From: Pigoraptor vietnamica
Taxonomy: Eukaryota; Opisthokonta; Filasterea
Direction: 5' to 3'
DNA length: 25,365 nt
NCBI GenBank assembly: GCA_943704525.1
Contig: CALSCQ010001706.1
Location: forward strand, 1 to 25,365
Part shown: positions 20,301 through 25,365 of the stretch, piece after piece
Numbering within the stretch: position 1 is the first letter of the stretch
Layout: every line of letters begins with the position of its first letter
Position numbers and translations under genes: made by a program
The notes under the pieces: model-generated
The model's database searches: none
What the model was told of the DNA's origin: nothing
Seen by the model: the letters and a program-made list of their open reading frames with translations, nothing else

Positions 20301-21997
20301 GAACAGGTCTGGAATTAGAACAGCCGACAGAGGCAACTCACCGAGATAAGCCTTTTTGAGTCCTTGAAACGCAATGCCGTCCCTACGGATGTCCGCAAGT
20401 TCCACGACCTTCGCCTTCGGGATGACCGCGATCCCACCCCACTCAGTCGAGCGGAGGGAGCACCCATCACACCTGCAAGCCGGCCGCTGATCAACGTATG
20501 CCTACTAACATGATTGCATACCGTGCAACCAGTATAGAAGAACTGCGTACCTCGAAAGCCCCTTTTTTTCGAAAAGGATCTGGTGCATCTTGTTATCCTT
20601 ACACAGAATGACATGAACGCACCGGAACGCAACTCTGAGGTGCTTGAATTCGTCGGGGAGGTTCACGGCGGCCAGCTCATAGAGCGACGCCAATGGCTTG
20701 TGAAGCTCGCTGATGAAGAGTGGAACGTACTCGCCAATGTTCTCCTCACGCGCATTGATCTCAACGAATGGCACGGTGTCTGCACCAAAAGGATAGAATT
20801 CAGAGGATGCTGTCGTGGGATGCTGACACATTGCACGGTACCGTACATCGACGGACATTACGGACTCACCCGAGCGCCCTCCTTTAAACAAGAAGGGAGT
20901 GACCTCGACGATGCTCCTCGTGATCATTGTTGTAGCAGCCGCTCGTCCTGCAAGTGCTCCGTCGACGGACACGACGTCGAAATACGGCACGATGAGCAAG
21001 TTGTCGTCGTCAATGCCCTCGTCGCCGTCCAGCCGCAATTGTGCGAAGCGGCGTTGAAGCCACAACGGCATCAGTTCGAGCGACGGAAGGTTGACCGTTC
21101 CCATATTGGGCCGTGGCCCGTTCAGCCCGACACTGAGTAGCCGTCCCGTGATGCCGGCGAGACGGATAATGAACTCGATGACGTCGCGGTAAAGGTCAAC
21201 GATGATGATGCGGTCGCGGAAGGCGGGGTTGTTATAGTTCAACTTTGACCCGGCCGGCATGCCGTGCTCTATGGCGCGCGAAATGATCGTCGGCGATACC
21301 GTTCGAGCGGCCTGAAGGTTCGAAGGTGCGCCGACTCCGATGTCGTCGCGATCATACGACTCGTACATGATCTGAAAGACAGAAAAAATAAGTCACGAGG
21401 GACCAGTTGCGCTAAGAAAACACCGGCAATGCATATACGGGAGCAACATACCAGACTGTCGTCGATAAGACGTTGCCTGGCTGTACCGCATCCAAGAAGG
21501 TGTATCTTGTCCGCGTACAACGCCTGCAACGCTCGCCTGTATTCGCGAAGGGCCGCCACCGATATAGCGCGAAGTTCCTTCTCGCGGTCGGCGGAAATCG
21601 TCGAAATAATGTAGTACTTGATGCGATCGGCACTCCAATTACGCCTCTCAGAGTCGGACAGCGCCCGATTGAGCCACTTGCGAAAACTCTCCTCGCCGAG
21701 TCCAGCGGCGTTGTGGTACAAGTCATCGCCAAACGCATCGTTCATGGCGTTCCATGTATCGCGGATGGGCGATTTCTTCGAGGTGGAGTGGAAATAACGT
21801 CCCAACGCGACTGCGACGCATGGCTGCAGCGCGTCGTGATCGAACGCAGCGCCGAATTCGTTGTCGCAGTCTTCAGCGCGAGACGAAAAGCTGGGGAAAA
21901 CCAGACGTTTGTCGGGCGCATCGGGCACGCGAACCTCAACCAGAAGATGTCGCGACTTTACGCGCACCATACCCAAACGCGTATACTTCTGGGACAT
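17350..21997 (-). CDS. Transposon gene C, unrecognised 1,341-aa protein (candidate transposase)
   Basis: Exons, minus strand: 21997-21452, 21371-20551, 20472-20342, 20256-19890, 19834-19666, 19604-19196, 19128-18850, 18776-18510, 18459-18121 and 18047-17350. They total 4,026 nt and every junction is phase-consistent; the nine introns are 50-85 nt with GTATGT, GTACGC, GTGAGT, GTACGT or similar donors. The acceptor of exon 6 is a CAGCAG tandem, so it may start three bases later. The protein has no signal peptide. Features seen: a helical N-terminal region (residues 1-182); an alpha/beta region with several Asp-containing strands (about 183-455, for example RIIIVDLYRDVIEF and NLLIVPYFDVVSVDG); a Cys cluster C-x6-C-x-C-x2-C at about 680-694; a strongly acidic linker at about 935-965; a His/Arg-rich helical region around 1000-1050; and an Arg/Gly/Ala/Thr-rich tail. 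As the largest gene, reading inward from the right end, it is the best transposase candidate, but no DDE triad can be assigned by eye. Confidence 0.78.
17356..17550 (-). repeat. 15-bp minisatellite (13 units) encoding the gene C tail
   Basis: Thirteen units of the plus-strand form CGCGCCCCTCGCCGT run from 17356 to 17550. The outer units carry substitutions (first unit TTTCC, last two AGCG and CGTG). In the gene C frame each unit gives a TARGA-type pentapeptide just before the stop codon. All other frames across it are open as a by-product. Confidence 0.9.
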
Positions 21998-22415
21998 TCT
22001 TGCAGCCGGGATCCGCACCCTGCATCTTTGTGTGAGTGTGCGCCCTTTTCTGAGTTGGGCGCGGCTTTTAGGCCGAACAGGGGCTAAATTTAGTGCAATC
22101 GGACCTGGGCGCTTGCCTTTTTGGGATATCCTCAGGCCCCCCCCTGGCTCGTCGTGCGAGGTCCGCTCGCTTTCGCCGTGGTCCGCTTCGACTTTTCTCC
22201 CACAGGTGCGCAGTCAATTAAGCTGGTAGGAGTCTTCGCACACTCCCCCTGCGTCTATGTACAAAAAATTTCGATGCGCACCCGTGGGTATTTTTTTCTA
22301 GACGACCTCAAGTGCCGAGTAGTCGTCCTTGACTACCTATCACGATGATCCACACGTGGGGCTGATCAATACATTCACTATGGATCAGGCTACCCGTGAC
22401 CAACCAATTGACCAA
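21998..22415. promoter_or_regulatory. 5' region of transposon gene C
   Basis: No coding frame stands out between the gene C ATG and the right subterminal repeats. By position it should hold the gene C promoter. It contains a C-run at 22136-22144 and a TTTTTTT stretch near 22291-22297. No sharp element is identifiable. Confidence 0.4.
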
Positions 22416-22450
22416 CCTGCAAGCTGGGTCCAAATCGGACCTGAAGGTCC
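22403..22450 (+). repeat. Right subterminal repeat cluster
   Basis: GACCAACCTGCAAG lies at 22410-22423, CCTGCAAGCTGGGTCCAAATC spans 22416-22436, and CGGACCTGAAGG lies at 22436-22447; each has a copy near the left end in the same orientation. GGACCTGAAGGTCC (22437-22450) is a perfect inverted repeat with a 2-base centre. Confidence 0.75.
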
Positions 22451-22490
22451 AACCAAATGGTCCGAGCTAACCTAAAAGGCCGTTACTCAT

Positions 22491-22514
22491 CAGGCCCGAC
22501 TTTTACATACAGTG
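22491..22514 (-). repeat. Right terminal inverted repeat (24 bp)
   Basis: On the plus strand it ends TTTTACATACAGTG. It is the exact reverse complement of 10389-10412 and is followed by TT, matching the two bases outside the left end. Confidence 0.92.
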
Positions 22515-22659
22515 TTCCCTATCAGCTTTCCGTGTCTTGGCCATTGCAAACGCCAACAAACACACAGCCTTTCTACCGTGGAGAACAACACCATGCGCTC
22601 AGACAACGCCATTGAGGACGTCAGTTAGGCTGCCAGTGGGCTGGTGACCTCGCACAGCT

Positions 22660-22816
22660 ATGTGCATCCTATCAGCCGAATCCATTCGCCGTTATTTCTA
22701 CGCACGCATTGTTGGCGATGCACCAACATTGCGTCTCTACGCCCTCCTTGCAACATGGGTGCTACTGCCACTGGCCGCGACGGAAGAATGTGTGTGTGTG
22801 TGTGTGTGTGTGCGTG

Positions 22817-22870
<54 letters not shown>

Positions 22871-22902
22871 TGTGCGTGTGTGTGCGTGTTTGTGTTTATG
22901 TT

Positions 22903-22982
<80 letters not shown>

Positions 22983-23403
22983 CGTGCGCAATTCAATTGT
23001 AGCTCAAAGTACTAACGACATTTCGCAGACGTCCCTTCGCAGCCTCGTGAGAGTAATGCCGCCATCGAGTCGTATGTCCATTGGTTCCACGAGCGAGGGG
23101 GTCGTCTCGCGGGCGTGTACCCCAAACCATCGGCAAAGGGCGGGCTGGGCATGTTTGCGTCGCGTCCCCTCGAGGTGTGTGGTGCCTCGTTGTGTGTGTT
23201 TGCGTCAGTATGTGTGTGTGTGTGTGTGCCAATCTTCATTTTGCGCGTGTGCATGTGCGTGTATGTGAGGCGACTGTACGTGTGTGAGTGTGCATGTGTG
23301 TGTGTGCGCGTGTGCAATGTGTGTATGTGCGTGTGCGTGTGCAATGTGTGTATGTGCGTGTGCGTGCGCACGCGTGTGTGCGTGTGCAGTGCGTGCGTGT
23401 ATG

Positions 23404-23443
<40 letters not shown>

Positions 23444-25365
23444 GTGTGTAGATAACGTACAGTCTTACACTCAATCTCTCCTTCGCGTCATTCCGCGTGC
23501 AGATCGACGAAGCCTTCGCAGAGGCGCCCGTTTCCCTCATTCTGTCCGAGCGCACTCTCGACGAAGAGCTGGACGACGAGGGCTTCTGCGACCCGCTGAC
23601 GCTGTGTGTCGCAAGCGCAAGACACGCCGACGTCCCCTCGGGCGCCTCCTACGCACCGCCGGGGTGCGCAGAGTGGGCGCCGTACTTTTCAATGCTGCCG
23701 ACGCGCGTGGTGTCGGCCGTCGATTACACTGGCGAAGAGATGGAAGGACTGCATGGGTCGATTGCACGGAAGCGCTTTCACGAGCGAAAGGAGCTTGTGC
23801 GTCTGCAGCACGGTGAGTCTCACCCACAACTGAGCCACCAGTGGAGGTCTCTAGTTTCCCTCCTTTTGCACTCACACACACACACCTGTGTGTGTGTCCT
23901 CTGGGCACGCACTCACGTTGGACCACCCTCGCGCGACACTCTGTTGTTTTCCTGAAGCGCCAGGCCCGCTTCTCACATGTTAACGTGACTGCAGCGTGGT
24001 GCGATCGTATCCTGCGACGCGCCGGTCGCGCTGTGCCGGCAGTGGACGCTTGGCGATGGGCGAGTGCAATTGTGTACAGCCGCTCCTTTGGGGTGCCACT
24101 CGGCAAGTACAAGAGCACCACGATACTCGGTGCGTGCGGTGTGTCGGCTCTAGTGTGCGCGTAACAAGGGCATGCGCATGTGTGTGTTTGGGGGTGGGGT
24201 GGGGACTGTCCTAATCGACCAGTGCTTGCCGTCATTGTTTGTGCATTCTGGTGCTATCGTGTAAACATTATCGCACATTGTCACATTTACCCCCCCCCCC
24301 CCCCCTCTCACATACACGCACCAACCTCTCCTTCAGCCCTCGTGCCGTTGATTGACCTCCTCAACACGGAGGGCTACAGCGCCCGGAATGCGCGCTGCGC
24401 ATTGGACGCCAAACGACAAGTGTTCTCGTGCCGCACAATTCGTCGCGTCGACGAAGGCGCAGAGGTGAAGAGCGAGTGGATTGTCCTACTCTAGACAGCC
24501 GTGTAACTGTTTTGTATGAGTGCATTGGTCACATAACATTGTGTGTCGTTGACTCAGTCGCCAGGCTCTGCCACGTGAAATTGCCCACCACTCTTTCCGA
24601 CGTTTCGCTGTTTCCATCGTTTCGCTTAACGACGCCCTGTGCCCCTTCTTCAGCTGCTCATCTCGTACGGCGCCGGGTCTTCGAACGCGCGGCTCTTGAT
24701 GGATTATGGCTTTGTGTTGCCCGAGTCGCCCGAGCACGCGACAGTGCACGTGTGGCCGCCCCGGTTGCCCCAGGACGCGCCGCCGTGGGCCAAGAAGATC
24801 CTCGACGACTGCGAGCTGGCGCTGTGCGTATCCATGTCGCCCTGCTTATCGTGCCGGCACTGGCCTCTTGTTTACTAACGGGCCCTCAATCGAATGCCGC
24901 CTGCAGCGAGCTCAGACCCATTGGATTTGTGGCCCGCGCGCACGCGGTCGAGCGCTCATTGCTGGCCTATCTGCGCGTGTTACACGCTGCTCTCTCCGGG
25001 GTCGCCATACCCGATGCCTCGCCTGACTTGTGCTATGAGCTGGTACGTCAGCATTGCGTTATAACAAGGGATGCGCGCTGTTTGGCCAAACTGTGCATCG
25101 AACCCTTTGTTGTTTTGCCTCTCAGGAACGTGATCCCGTGCCAATTGTCGACGATGTGGCGCTGCTTCACGTCCGCTCGCTGCTCGGCAATCTCCAGGCA
25201 GAGTATCACAAGACGACAGTCGAGGTGTGTGTGATGTGCGCGTTTGTGTGTGCTGTGTTGAGCATGAGCGTGAATAGGTGTGCGTGCGTGTGTGGTCGGG
25301 CCTACGTGTGCGTGTATATCAGCAGAGTGGATGCGTGGTAGGGGTAGGAGGGAAGGGAGAGGAGG
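22660..25365 (+). CDS. Rubisco-LSMT-type SET-domain protein lysine methyltransferase (3' partial)
   Basis: Exons: 22660-22789 (uncertain), 23029-23174, 23503-23812, 23995-24129, 24337-24464, 24654-24823, 24907-25042 and 25126-25224, continuing beyond the window; phases agree throughout. SET-family members transfer methyl groups from AdoMet to protein lysines. Motifs in order: AAIESYVHWFHERGG and GGLGMFASRPLE (SET start), WRWASAIVYSRSFG, LVPLIDLLN, and LLISYGAGSSNARLLMDYGFV carrying the catalytic-region YG. A helical segment after it (WAKKILDDCELAL through exon 8) fits the Rubisco LSMT substrate-binding domain. The usual NH after DLL is NT here. The large insert of exon 3 (RKRFHERKELVRLQ) is typical of the inserted SET region in this class. 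The first exon as modelled encodes a hydrophobic, signal-like N-terminus. An alternative ATG at 22755 in another frame (MGATATGRDGRM) also splices in phase, because donors in the GT repeat exist in every frame. Confidence 0.85.
22790..22984 (+). repeat. (GT)n microsatellite abutting the 5' splice site of intron 1, SET gene
   Basis: About 195 bases of GT/GC steps begin directly at the presumed donor of the 239-nt intron 22790-23028. The donor cannot be placed exactly because each GT could serve. Confidence 0.95.
23010..23016 (+). promoter_or_regulatory. Perfect TACTAAC branch-point motif, SET gene intron 1
   Basis: TACTAAC lies 12 bases before the acceptor TTTCGCAG, whose exon begins at 23029. 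It is the optimal U2 branch-site sequence known from yeasts and supports this acceptor. Confidence 0.75.
23203..23450 (+). repeat. Degenerate and pure (GT)n tracts in intron 2, SET gene
   Basis: Blocks of GT, GC and AT-interrupted repeat fill the 328-nt intron 23175-23502; the purest run is at 23413-23441. Two near-identical copies of GTGCAATGTGTGTATGTGCG lie at about 23311 and 23339. Confidence 0.95.
23872..23898 (+). repeat. CA/TG inverted repeat in intron 3, SET gene
   Basis: A run of CA repeats is followed, after CT, by a run of GT repeats, so the transcript can fold into a long CA:GU hairpin within the 182-nt intron 23813-23994. Confidence 0.7.
24290..24305 (+). repeat. C16 homopolymer in intron 4, SET gene
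   Basis: Sixteen consecutive C residues lie in the pyrimidine-rich 3' half of the 207-nt intron 24130-24336, upstream of the acceptor CTTCAG. Confidence 0.9.
25225..25365 (+). other. Start of intron 8, SET gene (runs off the window)
   Basis: The donor GTGTGTGTG follows the codon GAG at 25222-25224. The remaining bases are GT-rich and then purine-rich, with no continuation of the coding frame, so the gene continues past the right edge. Confidence 0.65.

Larger units (their letters stand above)
10389..22514. mobile_element. 12.1-kb CACTA-like DNA transposon with three unassigned genes
   Basis: The ends are perfect 24-bp inverted repeats (10389-10412 and 22491-22514) starting CACTG, followed by GTATGTAAAAG. 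Both ends are flanked by TT (10387-10388 and 22515-22516), a 2-bp target duplication. Subterminal motifs are repeated at both ends. CACT(A/G) termini, 2-3-bp duplications and subterminal repeats are hallmarks of the CACTA/EnSpm (CMC) group. Inside are gene A on plus and genes B and C on minus, all with introns. I recognise no DDE transposase, integrase, DNA polymerase B or reverse transcriptase, so the superfamily call rests on the termini alone. The element sits between the mosaic-protein gene and the SET gene and interrupts neither coding region. The identical TIRs and near-intact genes suggest recent insertion; the single frameshift in gene B is the only visible damage. Confidence 0.85.

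Noticed and set aside
10389-22514. Polinton/Maverick, KDZ (Zisupton) or retrotransposon identity
   Set aside because: Polintons have 6-bp duplications and a DNA polymerase B plus integrase, KDZ elements have 8-bp duplications, and retroelements need reverse transcriptase. None of these is seen, and the duplication here is 2 bp.
10386-22517. A 3-bp target duplication
   Set aside because: The outer triplets are GTT on the left and TTC on the right. Only the two bases touching each TIR (TT) match, so a 2-bp duplication is the supported reading; it could also be chance.
22593-22628. MRSDNAIED followed by GTCAGT as first exon of the SET gene
   Set aside because: The donor is phase 0, whereas the exon at 23029 needs a phase-1 partner; joining them would give the wrong frame.

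Overview
The window is nuclear DNA of a GC-rich, intron-bearing eukaryote, most likely a free-living protist. The evidence is U2-type GT–AG introns, one with a perfect TACTAAC branch site, multi-exon genes, and secreted EGF/TSP1/PLAT modules of the kind seen in holozoans and some other protists. I cannot name the lineage. There are no tRNA or rRNA genes, CRISPR arrays or prokaryotic signals. All splice models below were built by hand from donor/acceptor sequence plus phase consistency.

Layout. (1) 1-1219, minus strand: the 5' part of a gene whose first exon ends in a tandem-Tudor segment resembling UHRF1; it runs off the left edge. (2) 1220-3493: a 2.3 kb divergent intergenic region, much of it unusually dense in ACTG/CAGT tetramers. 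(3) 3494-10255, plus strand: a nine-exon gene for a secreted 1,826-residue mosaic protein: signal peptide, five calcium-binding EGF repeats, a large helical region with an EF-hand and a cationic glycine-rich helix, Cys-rich modules, a Thr-rich stalk, then TSP1-PLAT-TSP1-PLAT. (4) 10389-22514: a 12,126-bp DNA transposon with perfect 24-bp terminal inverted repeats beginning CACTG, flanked by a 2-bp TT duplication, with CACTA-like subterminal repeats. (5) 22660 to the right edge, plus strand: a SET-domain protein of the Rubisco-LSMT type (SET plus substrate-binding region), incomplete at its 3' end.

The transposon is the main discovery candidate. It carries three genes, none of which I can assign to a known transposase: gene A (plus, 3 exons, 417 aa), gene B (minus, 6 exons, about 1,435 aa nominal, with an Arg/Asp-rich domain, a large 18-residue repeat array and a C-terminal Tudor-knot-like domain) and gene C (minus, 10 exons, 1,341 aa). 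Genes A and B converge tail to tail 58 bp apart; B and C are co-oriented and separated by 519 bp that includes a strict 10-bp-period T-tract array. Gene B has one apparent single-base frameshift in a repetitive stretch; all other splice phases in the three genes close. Transposon introns are short (50-114 nt) and lack GT repeats, whereas many host introns are long and dominated by (GT)n on the sense strand, so the element looks foreign to its surroundings.

Three separate proteins in the window are chromatin-type (UHRF1-like Tudor, SET methyltransferase, Tudor-knot in the transposon). Only the last belongs to the mobile element; the neighbourhood of the other two may be coincidence.
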